64,000 nucleotides of DNA. It comes from Callorhinus ursinus (lineage: Eukaryota; Chordata; Mammalia; Carnivora; Otariidae). Numbering within the stretch: position 1 is the first letter of the stretch; every line of letters starts with the position of its first letter. Made by a program: the position numbers and the translations under genes. Under the pieces are notes generated by a model that saw only the letters and a list, made by a program, of their open reading frames with translations, was not told where the DNA came from and made no database searches. Shown here piece by piece: positions 10,396 through 22,660 of this stretch. The stretch covers positions 1,516,805-1,580,804 of the forward strand of contig NW_020313045.1 in assembly GCF_003265705.1 (NCBI RefSeq), written 5' to 3'.

Positions 10396-12149
10396 GGGCT
10401 GGCCTCCAGGGCAGACAATGAGAAAGGTACAGAGCTCAAGCAGACATGCATGGTAAAATGTTTACCCAGTCTCTCCACCTAGAGCTCAAGCCAGATTTCT
10501 TCTATGAGAGCCAAAGCTTTTCCATTAGCTAATCCCTGGTCCCTAAACAATACAAGAAGGAGAAAGAGAGTACAGAATGCATTCCTGTAAAGCAGTTGTT
10601 AACCTTGCCTTACGACCACGTTTACAAGGTAACTGAGATGCCATGAATATGAAGCCTCCATCCAGCTCAGTGACTGTGATTTAGTTCTGGGGAGGCGAGA
10701 GGTGGAGGCGCCCTGGTTTGCCTCGGTGGCCAAGAGGAGAGTCAGGGTCACTCAGCCAGCCTGGTGCGCTTAAGCTTAAGCACTGAACTTCATCAGCAGT
10801 GTAATTCCATTTATGCTATTACATAATTACACTGAGACTTGAGTTGTGCTTTTTAAAAGATTATGGTCACATAATTGTTTTTTGAACAAGGGCCAACTTT
10901 GAAAAAAAAGGGGGGGGTCTTTTCACAATTTCTTTCTATTAGGTTAAAACTTTGTTATTTCTTATTTCCTTTTTTCCCCCCCTCATAAATCTGAATTGAA
11001 CACAGCCAGTACTTAATAAATAGATATGACTACAGCTTCAAGTATTTTTATTTTAGAATGTGCTTTCAATATATTTTTAAAACAAAAATAAAATCTTGTG
11101 GAAACCAGATCATGTATCAAGCATGGAGTACTGGTGCTCCCACACCCTGAAAGAACAATGTGGACTATCATTTCAAATGGCTTTTTATCAAATCAGGTTT
11201 TAAACAGAAAGTTTTAGAGTCAATAGTGAGTAATTTAATTAGCAAATGGTACACTTAATTCTTAAAGGAAGTCAAGGAAAACAACATGCTATGTCTAGCA
11301 TAAAGCTTCCATTTTTGGGGAAATTATTAACACTTGAGAGAATGCATCTTTGCACTCAGTAATTACTATCAGGGAACTCAATTCAGATATATAAATTGAA
11401 CCAGCAGATGATTTTAAATTTTATAGACAAACAACAACAACAATAACAAATTCTAATAGTGTTAAATGAAATCCAGCCATTGTTTTGAAGTACAATCGTA
11501 TTTGGAAAAATTCATAGGAAAAATAAGTACCTGAAGACTAAGGAGAATGTGGCCAGTTTTTATTTATTTTTTAATCAGGATAAACTGTTCCTTGTAAAAT
11601 CTAGACTAGTCTATGCATATGCAGCAGCTCTTATTAAGATGCATTAGAAAGCCCAAGTGCCATTAGATAATGAAACTGACCAGAGGTATTTCCTAGGGCT
11701 TCAATTAATACCCTCGTGGTTAAACTATAATGACCAAACTCAACTGGAGTCAAATTCAGATGTGAATCGTACTTAAGGACCTTAGAGTCACATCTTAGTG
11801 GATTGGTTTCGAAACACAAAAGCACTAAATTAAAATAATTGTTTTGTCTGAAAGGTTTTTTTTTTTTTCCCATTGATAACCAACATAGGTACTCCCTCAA
11901 ACTCAAACATTATCACAGAACTCATCAGGGCATTAGCACCTTCCATCTGTGCCTCAGGTCTGGCATATGATCGGTGCTCAGTGAATATACAGAGTGTGTT
12001 CAGAAAATCAGATCTCATCCAAAACACTGTGCTCTTTCCTTTGAGATCTAAGGGTTTGCAAGCTTGTCTGGACTTGAGTTCGTTATGCTGAAATCAGTGT
12101 GGGTTTTAATTTAAAAATCTTGAAGGGAGGCACATAATAATACTGTTCA
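10396..12149. other. Unassigned AT-rich sequence, about 1.75 kb; candidate conserved noncoding DNA
   Basis: No transposon recognised over a long stretch. It includes a CTTAAGCTTAAG palindrome near 10771, A8G8 near 10902, and many TAATTA-type motifs between 10800 and 11620. No exon or RNA gene seen. Its repeat-free state inside a repeat-rich window may reflect constraint. Confidence 0.3.
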
Positions 12150-12324
12150 TTTTGAGAAATGCTAAGTAGCATACACATTTAGTTAGGTGATCCTCACAGC
12201 AACCTTGTCTCAATTCCATGTAGTGAGAGGAAATAAATTCTTGAAGGTTGCACAACCAATAGATGGTGACCCAGGTTTGAACCAGTCCGCCCAGATCCGG
12301 AAACAACTCTCTCAGCCTCAACAT
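12150..12324 (-). mobile_element. MIR SINE, antisense
   Basis: Antisense MIR: TGATCCTCACAGCAACC, GTAGTGAGAGGAAATAAATT, GGTTGCACAACCAATAG, then GACCCAGGTTTGAACCAG. Confidence 0.65.
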
Positions 12325-12325
12325 T

Positions 12326-12538
12326 AGGGGCCCCACACACTATGGCCCAGGGGCCGAGGTCACGTGTTTTTATAAAGACAGATTTATTGGAACACGGCCC
12401 CTCACATTTGTTTGCGTGTTGTCTGTGGCCGTGTACCTGCTACAACATCAGAAGTAAGCAGTTGGAATGGAGACCAGGTAGCCACAAAGCCTAAAGTTCT
12501 GTCTGACCCTTCAGAAAAAGGTTGCTAACCTCTGTTCT
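12326..12538 (+). mobile_element. hAT-type DNA transposon relic
   Basis: Matches a widespread mammalian nonautonomous hAT element: TATGGCCCAGGGGCCGAGGT, TTTATTGGAACACGGCCCC, TTGTCTGTGGCCGTGTACC, AGCCTAAAGTTCTGTCTGAC, and AGAAAAAGGTTGCTAACC at the end. The terminal inverted repeats are decayed. No transposase is encoded. Confidence 0.75.
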
Positions 12539-12654
12539 TACACCATCTGCTTAAGAGTAAAGAAGAGTCCAAGTGACAACTCAGATAAAGTTCACATCCA
12601 CGAAACCTCCCATCCAAGTCAGCCAGAATCCACCCTCAGAAATAGCAGTGTCTG

Positions 12655-13790
12655 AACTGGGACTACATCAAACTAAAAAGCTTTTCAACAGTGAAAGAAC
12701 CCATCCAAAATACAAAAAAGGCAACCTAGAGAATGAGAGAAGATATTCACAAACAATATATCCCATAAGGGGGTTAATATCCAAAATATATAAAGAACTC
12801 ATCAACACCAAAAAAAAAAAAAAATCTAATTGAAAAATGGGCAGAGGATCTGAACAGACATTTTTCCAAGGAAGGTTACAGATGGCTACAGACACATGAA
12901 AAGATGTTCAACACTACTCATCGGGCGAATACAACTCAAAACCACCATGAGATATCACCTCATATCTGTCAACATGGCAAGTATAAAAAAGACAAGAAAT
13001 AACAGGTGTTGGGGAAGAGGTAGAAGAAAGGGGACCCTCAAGAGAATGTAAAGTAGGGCAGCCACTATGGAAAACAGTAGGAAGTTCCTCAAAAAGTGAC
13101 CAGACAATCCAGCAATTCCACTTCTGGGTATTTAGCTGAAGAAAACAAAAACACGAATTCCAAAAGATGCACCTGCCTCTTTGTTCATTGCAGCATTATT
13201 TACAATAGGCAAGATATGGAAACATCCTAAGTATCCATCGATAGCTAGCTGGGTAAAGAACAAGTGGTATATACATGCCATAGAATATTATTCAGCCATA
13301 GTAAAGGATGAGACCTGGCCATTTGCAAGAACTTGGAGGGACCTAGCAGGTATTCTGCTAAGTGAAATAAGTCAGACAGAGAAAGACAAATACTGTATGA
13401 TTTCGCTTATATGTGGAACCTAAACAAGCAAACAAACAAACAAACAAGCAATCAAATAAAATAGAAACAGACTCATAAGCACAGAGGACAAACTAGTGGT
13501 TGACAGAGGCAAGGAACGTGTGGCAATGGGCAAAATAGGTGAAGGATCAAGAGATCCAAATTGCTAGTAATAAAATAAGTAAGTCACGGGGATGAGGGTG
13601 GCTATACCATAGGCCAACATAGGGTGTGTGGTCAATATTATTGTAATAAATTTTTATGGTGACAGATGGTAACTACACTTATGGTGGTGGGTATTTCATA
13701 ATGTAGATAAATATCTAATCACGATGCAGGGCGCCTGAAACTAATATAATATTGTATGGCAACTATACTTCAGTTGAAAAAAAAGAAGAA
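12655..13790 (+). mobile_element. 5'-truncated L1 with TSD; ORF2 C-terminus and 3' UTR
   Basis: Sense L1 of 1.14 kb. The 5' part encodes the C-terminal region of L1 ORF2 protein in broken frames. The last ORF2 stretch remains open from 13181 to 13423 (begins MFIAALFTIGKIW, ends MISLICGT), then a 3' UTR follows with (CAAA)n and a terminal GCAACTATACTTCAG poly(A). TSD: GAAATAGCAGTGTCTG (12639-12654) and GAAATAGTGTCTG (13791-13803), differing by a 3-bp indel. Frameshifts and the loss of most of ORF2 make it inactive. Confidence 0.92.
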
Positions 13791-13817
13791 GAAATAGTGT
13801 CTGTCAACCGATTCTAG

Positions 13818-14062
13818 GCAGTGTGGGGTGGCGGACAGAGCATGAGGCTTTGAGGCCAGACCAGCTTTAATATTAACCCCACCAGCTGATGGATGTATAG
13901 ACTTGCTTGCATCGTTTGTCTGAGTCCTGATTTTCCACCTGTAAAACTGGGCTATTTATACCTCCCCCATGCTGAGTTGGTTTAGGGGATTAAATAAGAT
14001 AAATTATGTTGAAGTCTTAATGTGCTGCCTGGCACATAGTGGAAGATCAATAAATAGCAATG
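13818..14062 (+). mobile_element. MIR SINE, near full length
   Basis: Clear MIR: CAGTGTGGGGTGGCGGACAG, GAGGCCAGACCAGC, CCACCTGTAAAACTGGGC, GGATTAAATAAG, and GCTGCCTGGCACATAGTGG with a final AGATCAATAAATAGC. It lies immediately downstream of the L1 TSD. Confidence 0.85.
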
Positions 14063-14574
14063 AAAAACACAGGGATTTATCATCGTATATCTTTTTGTCT
14101 ATATCTATCCGCATTCATATATTTATTATCAAGTAGAGGACGTCAGGGTCACTAATCTATTGTTTCAGAGTGTTGGTGACAACTGGGAACATTTGGAGGG
14201 GCTGTCAACCACATCAGAAAATTCTTCTTTCCCGTGGGGATTCATGGTCTGGCCTTCTGGTCTTTGCCTCAGGGAGGGAATCTTCTAGAAGATCGTGTCT
14301 TCAGCCAGGGCCGAGTAAAACAATCCATTCCACTCCCCTCCCCCTCCCCCTCCCCAGATGTGGCTACCTCATGTGAGTACCATCCCCAACTGCTTGGGAA
14401 AAAAGTTCACCCCGAAATAATGTGACTTCTCACCAGAGTATTCTCAAGGGCCACAGGGCATTCAAGAGGCTTGAATTCCTGCAGTCTCTGGGCTTTGGGG
14501 GAAGATGATGCTGTGGAAGTTTGGGGTTGCTCTCCTTCGCTGCCTCACTGGCCCAAGTACCACCATCAATCAGT
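14063..14574. other. Unassigned sequence with a (CCCCTC)n patch
   Basis: Only a short C-rich tandem patch (about 14332-14356) stands out. Nothing else recognised. Confidence 0.4.
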
Positions 14575-15262
14575 GAATGTACTTCACTAGCCTCCTACCT
14601 GGACTTGGAGCTTCCACCAAGCCCCACATGGTCTGCAGAGAGTGCAGCAGTGAGAGGGATGCTTTAACAATGTACGTCACGTCTCATCACTCCTCTGCTC
14701 AAAACCCTTCTATAGCTCCCCATACCTCTCCAAGTAAAAGCCAATTCCTCACAGGGGTGTATAAGGCCCAACATCAACTGGGTTCCTCCCCATGGCTTCT
14801 CCAGCTTCCTCTGTTACTCTGCCCTGTGCTCACTTTATTCTAGTCATAATGGCCTTCTTGATGTCTCCTGAAAGAGCCAGGACACTCTTTCCTCAAACAC
14901 TTTGTACTCACTGTTCCTTCTTTTCATAACACTGTTCCTCACTCCCTCATCTCCTGTAGGTCTTCACGCAAGTGTCACCTTCTCCGTGAGGCCCCCTAAC
15001 TCCTCTCTTCCACACATCGCCCTCTGCCTTAAGCCATACACCACCTGTCCCACCTCCTGCTTTATTTTTCTCCTAAGCATTCACCACCAGCTAACATATT
15101 GTGTATTTTTACTTCTTTACCTCATTTATATCTGCTTCCCCTAACTAGAACATAAGCACCTTGAAGGCCAGGCATTTCTGACAATTTTGTTTACGGCGAC
15201 ATCTCCAGCCTTTAGATCTCTACCAGGCACATAGTAAATGCTCAATAAAGATTTATTATGCG
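14575..15262 (+). mobile_element. L2 LINE 3' end, about 690 bp
   Basis: Long L2 match in sense: CATCACTCCTCTGCTCAAAA followed by CCCTTCTATAGCTCCCCA, GTGTATAAGGCCCAAC, a GTCTTCACGCAAGTGTCACC segment, GAACATAAGCACCTTGAAGG, and a terminal CCAGGCACATAGTAAATGC TCAATAAAGATT end. No frame is intact. Confidence 0.88.
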
Positions 15263-15860
15263 AGTGAAGGTAGATAAAATGAGAGGCCTAAGCACCAAGT
15301 GGGAGAGTCCAGCCATCATCCTTCTAAGGATGACATTTCCAGAGAGACATGTGAAGTACCAAATGTTACAACCAGAGAAATGGTGGGAAGTTTTCTTGGT
15401 TCCCGAGAAGATAGCAAGGTCATGTTTGTTCTACAAGTCTTCCTTCACATTCTAAAGAGACCTCGGTTTTCTATTCATACTAAATGGTGTCTTTTTGTCT
15501 ACTGGTATTACACTGTCAGGTGAGGCATCCTCAGTGTGTAAGAGACTGTCATTTGTAATGGCCTCCCGGGGGCCTGGGTGTCAACAAACTGCTTGATAGT
15601 TGCAGTAAACAAATGTCTTTGTGCTGGCAAAAGCAATGTCATGGGACTTGTCTTTCCAGTAGCTGATGAAATGGCAATGGCCATTTGCAAGATGCATTTT
15701 CTTGGAAGAAAATCACAACCGAAATTGATTATCACTAGAGAGACCTGAAGTCCTTGCTTTGTGTCCATTGGGTACATGAAGATGATGGTGATGATGCTGA
15801 TGGTGAAAATAGCCAAGAGTTACTTGGTGCTGACTGAACAAACCTTATGATACCATATGA
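15263..15860. other. Unassigned sequence
   Basis: Single-copy-looking; no repeat or exon recognised. Confidence 0.4.
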
Positions 15861-15861
15861 A

Positions 15862-18365
15862 TTTCAGGATCAACTTGTCACTTTCTAAGAAAGACCTGTT
15901 GGACTTTTGATTGGAATCATATTGAATGTACATATTTTTTAAAAAGATTTCTTAATTTATTTTAGAAAGAGAGACAGAGAGAGATAGAGTGCATGAACAA
16001 GTAGGGGGAGGGGCAGAGGGTGAAGGAGAGGGAGAGAATCTCAAACAGGCTCCCTGCTGAGCGTGGATGCCCTGATGCGGGTCTCAATTCCAGGACCCTG
16101 AGCTCATGACCTGAGCCGAAATCAAGAGTCAGATGCTCAACTGACTGAGCCAACCAGGTGCCCTGAATTTTCAGATTTACTCAAGGATTATTGTTGTGTC
16201 TGTAATGTTGAGCTTTCCTTCCACAAATATTTTGAATTTCTTTTGATACTACTTTATGATCTTCCATAAAGTTTTATAATGTTCGCTGTAAATGTCTTGC
16301 ACATTCTGGGCTATATTTAATCCCAGGAACTTCATAACTCTTGCTGCTATTATAAATGAGATGTTTTTCAACTACATTTTTGATAGTGTGCCACCAACAT
16401 ATAGGTACTGTTAACTGCTTTTGGTATATTGATCTTGCACCCAGCAACCTTACTGCACTGTCTGATAGTTTAAATTCTTTTGGATTGTCTATGGAGACAA
16501 TGGTATTAACAATGCATAGGAATAATGTATTTTTTATTTCTGCTTTTAAAATTCTTTTACTGCTTTATTTTTCTTATTTTATTATACCTTATAGGACCTC
16601 CAGAATAATGTCGAATAAAAATGGTAATAGAGATCATTTTTGCCTTATTACTGACTTTAAATGTAATGCTTCTCAAGTTTTACCACCATATAGAATATTT
16701 GCTATGAGTTTCTGATAGATGTTGTTTATCAAGGTAAAGACATTCTCTTCAATTTCCCGTTTGCCATGACTTTTATCATGAATAAGAGTTGAGTTGAGCT
16801 GGAATTTTCCTTCTGCACTAATTGCTATGATCATGCTTTATCTTGAAATCTATTAATATGGTGAGTTGCGCTAATGCATTTTTCTCTGCTTAAACTGCGC
16901 TTGATGGGATTAATCATACTTGTTTATGAATTTTTCTCCTTGCTAGATTTTTTTAAAAAGTATTTTCAGATAGCATTTTAAAAGGCTATCTGAACCTGAT
17001 GTTTGTGGAAAGTGGTTTTGTGACTTCTGATTATGTGATTTTAAAGTATTACTTGGGTTTTCTATTTCCTCTTCAGTCAGTTTTTATTTCCATCTCTTTC
17101 TAGAACTTTTCCATTCCCTCTGAGTTTTAAAATTCATTCACATAAAGCTGTTCATGGCATTCGCATGATTTTGAAAAGTTCTATGTATTTATGGTTATAT
17201 TCCCCTTTTTTGGTTGATATTGTTCATTGGGCCTTCTCCCTTGATTTTCTTAAAAAATCTTGCCAGAGTTTTGTCTATTTGTTTGTTCAAAGAAGCAGCT
17301 TTTAATTTTACTAGTCAACCTATTTTACTTTGCATTTTATTACTTTTTGTTCTTTGTTATTTCTTTTTCCCGACTGTCTTTAGACTTGTGTATTTTCAAA
17401 GTCTTGAGTTGGATATTTATCTCATTAATTCTTTTATAATCTGTGACTTTGGGGCTACGATTATTTTGCTTAGTACAGCTTTGTCTTTGTACCGTAAGTT
17501 TTGATAACCAATCTGTTATCATTCAGTCCTAAATATTTACTGTTTTCATTATAGTTCCTTTCATGACCCATCCTTATGGAGGTTTTGGTTGCTTTCATTC
17601 TTGTTGTTTCATTCCCAAATACATGCTAAGATTGGCTCTTCTTTATAACTTAATTGTTTTATGGGCATAGAATGTGGTCTGTAGAAAGTTTACCAATTTC
17701 ACTCCTCATGCTTCTAGAGTTTCACTTCCTCCTTCTAGATTTAGTTCCTTCCTTCACTACATCATCTTGCAGTAATAAGGACCTTTGAGTAGCAAGTTTT
17801 ATCAGTCTTTACCTGGAAATTTTTCTCTGATTCTCACTTTGAAGTAATTAACTATGTTACTACTTTGAGAAGCATTCTCCTTCAACAACACGATTATTCT
17901 ATTATTGTTTACTAGGCTTGATGGTTTTTAGTAAGACTACTGTCATTCCTATTGCAGTCCTTTTCCCTTGATTTGCTTGTAAGGATTTTCCCCTTGTCTT
18001 TGGTATTCTGCACTTGCATTACCATACATAGAAGTATGGGTTTCTTTAAGTTATTCTCCCTATTACATATTTCCTTTGAGGTCTCATGACAATTCAATTC
18101 TGGTAAACTCTCAGCCTTCCACTACAGTCTACACATGGTATGCCCCCCATTCTTCCTGTACTCAGCTCCAGAACTCCTCTGAGATGTATTCGGATCTTCT
18201 GATTCCATCTCGTGTGTCCCCCGTCTCTTTCACTGATCCATATTTTTATGCCTCCATTCTGCACGCCAAATAAGTTTCCCAGATCTATCTTGGGGTTCCC
18301 TAATTCTCCCCTCTGCTATATTTAAGTTGCTATTTAACTAGTCCTTTGAAATTTGAATGTCTCAA
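15862..18365 (-). mobile_element. Ancient L1 (ORF2 region) in antisense, interrupted by a SINE
   Basis: About 2.3 kb of antisense L1, excluding the nested SINE. Read on the + strand, it shows landmarks such as TTGATTGGAATCATATTGAA at 15909, CTTGCACCCAGCAACCTTAC at 16433, ACCTCCAGAATAATGTCGAA at 16598, TTTATCATGAATAAGAGTTG near 16771, and GTTCAAAGAAGCAGC near 17285. Downstream an older L1/HAL1-like part (GTCTTTGGTATTCTGCAC, CAGATCTATCTTGG) runs to about 18365. All frames are broken. Divergence is well above that of the 12.7 kb L1. Confidence 0.8.
15941..16164 (-). mobile_element. Can-SINE, antisense, nested in the ancient L1
   Basis: Antisense copy: AAAAAGATTTCTTAATTTAT tail side, GAGAGACAGAGAGAGA body, TGAGCTCATGACCTGAGC, and AACTGACTGAGCCAACCAGG head complement ending GGTGCCC. 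L1 sequence resumes on either side. No clean TSD is visible (TGAATGTA versus TGAATTTT at best), so it is an older subfamily copy. Confidence 0.9.
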
Positions 18366-18399
18366 ATTGAATGAGTATATTGTTCACAAAAATGAAATT

Positions 18400-18765
18400 A
18401 TTAATCAGAGCCTTATTTATAATTTGAAATTTTAAAAGTTGCCTAAATAGCCAACAATCACAAACCAAGTGATGATAACCTGAGTTACAGTGCATCTATT
18501 TGACAGATAATTATGCAGCCACTAAAACTGCAATAACAAAAAGCAGGAAGCAAACAGTACAAACAACTTATTAAAATAAAAAAATATAAAATTATATATA
18601 TGCTATCCCATGAACATATGTGAACGTAAATGTGAATACACAAAAAAATAATACTGCAGTTGTAGTAGGGTGATTTCATTACCCATGATCTCTTTTCTCT
18701 TCCAACCATTCTATAATGGTGTTGCACTATTTTTACTATTAAAAATAGCTCCTTAAAACGCATTT
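18400..18765 (+). mobile_element. LINE-like 3' end fragment
   Basis: Contains AATAGCCAACAATCACAAAC, TGACAGATAATTATGCAGCC and AAAAAGCAGGAAGCAAACAG, in the order found in old L1 3' ends, followed by AT-rich tract and ACCATTCTATAATGG. Family assignment uncertain. Confidence 0.5.
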
Positions 18766-18770
18766 ACCTT

Positions 18771-18771
<1 letters not shown>

Positions 18772-18820
<49 letters not shown>
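18772..18820. repeat. (AC)n dinucleotide microsatellite
   Basis: About 24 uninterrupted AC units. Likely length-polymorphic. Confidence 0.97.
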
Positions 18821-18822
<2 letters not shown>

Positions 18823-19285
18823 ACCATGCCAAAAGAGCATCTGGGTAGAGATTCTAAATATGAGGTCAGAATTAGCACTTGCTTATAGACATCCCTACCG
18901 TTGAGTGCTTCTTACAAGCAGAAATTCATTTCTGAATACTAGCTGATATTCAAAATCTTGAATCCATACATGCTATTTCTGTCCCAGAGTGGAGTTCAGA
19001 AAATTGAAATCCATGTGCTTGTGTCACGACTAAGATATCACTGGACTTGTTTCTTCCTTATCTGTCAAACGTAATTAGGAGTTTGGCTTTGAATGTTGTC
19101 AATTGGGGACTGAAAAATGTTTTTCCATTCTACAAATTATGCTTTTTTTTAAAAACCAGGTTATAAAGCTTGGGTCACACTTAAATTAACTGAGGATATG
19201 TTTTTAAAGCTCTGACTTTTGCTAAATAAAAGACAATTTTACATTTTTTAGTAAAGAACTTAACTGCTGTGTATTTGTTAATCAT
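18821..19285. other. Unassigned sequence
   Basis: No recognised repeat or gene. Confidence 0.4.
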
Positions 19286-19299
19286 AATGATTTCTTGCA

Positions 19300-19508
19300 C
19301 TGGGGCGCTTGGGTGACTCAGTCGGTTCAGCATCTGCCTTCAGCTCAGGTCATGACCCCGGGATCATGATGGAGCCCTGGGATTGGATTGAGCCCTGCTT
19401 CGGGCTCCCTGCTCAGCGGGGAGCCTGCTTCTCCCTCTCCCTCTGCCTGCTACTCCCCATGCTTGTGCTCTCACTCTCTCGTGCGAATAAATAAAATCTT
19501 ACCAAAAA
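19300..19508 (+). mobile_element. Can-SINE with TSD
   Basis: Head TGGGGCGCTTGGGTGACTCA, body CGGGGAGCCTGCTTCTCCC, tail GAATAAATAAAATCTTACC. TSD AATGATTTCTTGCA (19286-19299) and AATAATTTCTTGCA (19509-19522), one mismatch. Confidence 0.95.
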
Positions 19509-19522
19509 AATAATTTCTTGCA

Positions 19523-21659
19523 TTAACAAAGTAAGGGTTTTCCTTTCCTTATTTGGGTCTAGAACTTGCTGTTTGGAGAAACTACACACAGGCGGCTCTG
19601 GGACTATCTGCAGCACAAACATGTGCTTTGATTTGATCAGTTTCCTTCCTTCCTTCTTCCTAGTGTTTCCGGTTTGTTTTCTCTGCAGACTCTAAGGTGT
19701 CCCTTCCCCATTATGTGTCCTGCACCAGCACCCTCTCACCTGAAATAAACAACAGAACAGTGGGGTCAAGGAAAACTGATGAAGGGAAAACCTCTCCAAA
19801 ATTATAACAGTTTTGACTCTCAACAGGCTGGCCTGGCTTCTCGTTCTCAAGGTGTTCCTTGAGTTTGTCTAATCCTCTGGCCAGACCCCAATCCTCAGAG
19901 TGATCATCATAAATGCTCTTCTGTTTCCATTTACTCTGAGAGGTCAAAAGATGCGGCTGGTTTATGAGTTCATTCTGCCATGTATCACTATAGGCGGGTC
20001 AGTGGGCCAGTGGATGGATGGGCCGTGCTCACCTCCCCATTTATTACTCTTGTCAACTCGGAAGGGATTTTTTTTTTTTTTTTTTTTACCTTGTGAAAGG
20101 CCCATCAGCAATGAATCAGTGAAGTGAAGACGACAGTTGATTTGTGAATTTAGATTCTATAAAGTGACTCCGCTTTGGTGGGCTGTGTAGATAAAGCAAC
20201 TGTCATGATAAGGTGGCAAGCGCAATTCCACAAAACCAAATTTATTGCACATTTGAGGAAATCATCCTATTTTAAAATGCCATAAATTCTAAATTGAATA
20301 TTACTTATTCCTATGAATTTTGATTTATATTTTGAATATTTTTAATGGGATGCTAAATAGCCTAGGTTTGAAGTTATGAGTTTATGCATTTCTTCTCACG
20401 GGCTATTGTGACTTGGCTCAGAATATATTGGCCATTCTTAGGATTTTATTTGTGTGGACGGCAGCGGGGGTGGGAGAATGCATTCATGCACCTGCTGAAG
20501 GCACCCCATGGGGAAGGATATGGATGCTGGTTATAAAGAAAGGGGGGAGCTGGCTGCAACCTTCCTTCCTCTGAGCTGTCTCACAAGGCTGCCACAAAGC
20601 TCAGGGAGGGACTTTTTACACCAGACCGGACCAGGCTGAAATCTCCATGGAAGGGAGCACGGAATCCTGACTCCCCAGGTGCGTTTGACCCCCATTAGTC
20701 ACCCTCAGAGTCCCCTGTATTTCTCTGTACCAATTCCTGCCATAGTCATTAACCATTTCAGCCACACTTATGCACTGGGATCCCCACCAATGGTCCACAT
20801 CTCCTGGCTGTCGCTCTACAGAGACTGGCAAGCAGGAAGTCCTCGATAATGGAGACAAAAAACCGCATTTCCCAGAATGCTTTAGACCGTTGCCTTTTCT
20901 CGCTAATTCAGCTCCCTCTTTAACAGTTGAAGAGAAAACCCTTTTAATTTCAATCCTGGTTGTTAAAACATTTAAGAAAAAGTACACCCAATTACCATCC
21001 TCCAAGGAGGAAGATCAGGAAAGATTCTTCCAACCCGTAATTGAAAACTGACAGCTTTGTAGTGTCTCCCCTGGACAGTGGCCTCCAGTAGCATTCGCCC
21101 AACCAGTGGTAGAAGGACAGCTTGGGTTGGAAACTCATGAAGGGCAACGTGATGGCTCCCTCCTTGCTCTGCACTGACCTCACCCAGCACCTGCCACTGG
21201 GTGCAGGGGTTCGAGAACTATCAGAGACCGAGGTCAGCATTTCCCCAGCTCACACTGGAACTGCTTTGTCATTGATCCTCCAGGGGGGTGGCTGGTCCTG
21301 AGTCAAGAGAAACTTCCTGCCAGTTGGCAAGATTCAGAGAGCAGACTGAATATGCCGATGAGTGAGACCAAGGGAGGTCTCCAACTCCTTTCGAAATACT
21401 TCTCAGCACTACTGTGTTTTGAGTATCCGTGGAACTTGCATGGTACCTGCTAGAAAGGTTTTAATAAAGCCTCTGTATAAGGCGAAATCTTCTAACTTCC
21501 TGGACTTGAGCCCTCTTAGGTCCCAAAGCCCCCAATAAATGTGCTCTCCTTCTCTGCATCTTTCCTGCGGTTCTCTTCCCATGGAGCCTAGTGAATAAGA
21601 GAAACACACAAGTAGGCTTTTCAGGAAAAGATAGGGGAATTCTCTGGACACTCCCCATC
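19523..21659. other. Unassigned sequence, about 2.1 kb
   Basis: A 20-T run lies at 20068-20087. The segment 20.14-20.45 kb is AT-rich and repeat-free. The segment 21.46-21.60 kb has an LTR-like end (TTTTAATAAAGCCTCTG, CCCCCAATAAATGTGC), which could be a relic of an old LTR, but boundaries and family cannot be set. Stop-free frames of up to 129 codons on both strands at 20.6-21.1 kb carry no recognisable motif. Confidence 0.3.
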
Positions 21660-22205
21660 TCTGACCACCACAACTACCAAGTTGTGTAGCTAAATTTGGC
21701 TAGCTTAACTGCGCTCATCATGTGATTCCCCACGTGACTGAATTGGCTGAGAACTGAGCTGGGACCAGGATTCCTTCCATGTGGCTTCTCCAGGTGGTCT
21801 GTGCTTCCTTACGACACGGTGGCTGCCTTCCAAACATGAGTGTCCCGAGTGAGGAAGAGAGAGAGCAAGAGACAGAGAGACACACACATACAGAGACAGA
21901 GAGGGAGGCACACAGAGAGAGACAGAGACATAAAGAGAGATACACAGACAGACAGGGAGATATGGACACAGATAGAGACAAAGAGGGACAGAGACACAGA
22001 GACAGAGAGAGACACCGAGAACTAGGCAGAATCTGTATCCTTTCTATGACCTGGCCCCAGAAGCCACAGAGAATCCCTTTGGTCACACTGTATGCCTTAA
22101 AATCAAGTCACTAAATCTGACCCACATTCAAGAGGAGGGAAATAAGCCTTTACCTTTTGAAGGGAGAGAGTCAAAGAATGTGCAGACCTATTTTAAAACC
22201 ACCCC
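21660..22205 (+). mobile_element. Ancient interspersed repeat (family B, name uncertain) with an expanded GA/GACA core
   Basis: The flanks match a common mammalian repeat: GGTGGCTGCCTTCCAAACAT and GAGTGTCCCGAGTGAGG on the left; AAATCAAGTCACTAAATC, TGACCCACATTCAAGAGG and AATAAGCCTTTACCTTTTG on the right. The centre (21855-22018) has become a long purine-rich simple repeat. Confidence 0.5.
21855..22018. repeat. (GAGACA)-type purine-rich simple repeat
   Basis: Imperfect GAGA/GACA/ACAC array, almost pure purine plus C on the + strand. It sits where the host repeat carries a short GAGAGA seed, so it likely expanded from that seed. The R/E/D/T-rich and S/L/V-rich frames are translations of it and not genes. 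Confidence 0.9.
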
Positions 22206-22660
22206 CTAAGGTCATTGTGGGGAACAGCCTTGCGCCATCGGTGACGAGATCTGCTTCTGGGTGATGCCCAAGGCCGCACAAAGCTGAGTTGGCACCTTTT
22301 GGAGGCAACCAAGGGTGGTGAAGTCTGGCAAGCCACCTTCCCATATAGGCAGGGACCCAGCATCTCCTGCAGTGCCATCTTCTTGGTTAGAGGGGCTTCC
22401 AGAGACAAGTTCACAAGCAAGTCTGAAGCCTCCTCTAGCTGTCCAAACGTCATTCACTTCTTTCTGGAACGTGACTACAGGGGAGAAGTAGAGGTAGCTG
22501 GGCTGCTTCCTCACTTTCAGTGATCCTGCTGCTTTTTCTGTGCTTGGCAGGCTTTAGTCACACTTTAAGGCCCATTTCCTTTTTAAAATAGTCCAGGGTG
22601 TCCCCAGGTAAGGTTGATTCCCTTGCCTCTCTGTTGGCCCACAATCTGTTATTCTTATGT
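22206..22660. other. Unassigned sequence
   Basis: Nothing recognised. Confidence 0.4.

Noticed and set aside
20616..21051. 129- and 93-codon frames on opposite strands as a possible gene
   Set aside because: No protein family recognised, no splice context, and both strands are open, as expected by chance.
21460..21600. Possible solo LTR end (AATAAA-type motifs)
   Set aside because: No TG...CA boundaries, TSD or family match could be defined; kept only as a remark in the interval description.
21779..22114. R/E/D-rich and S/L/V-rich frames
   Set aside because: Translations of the GAGA/GACA simple repeat.
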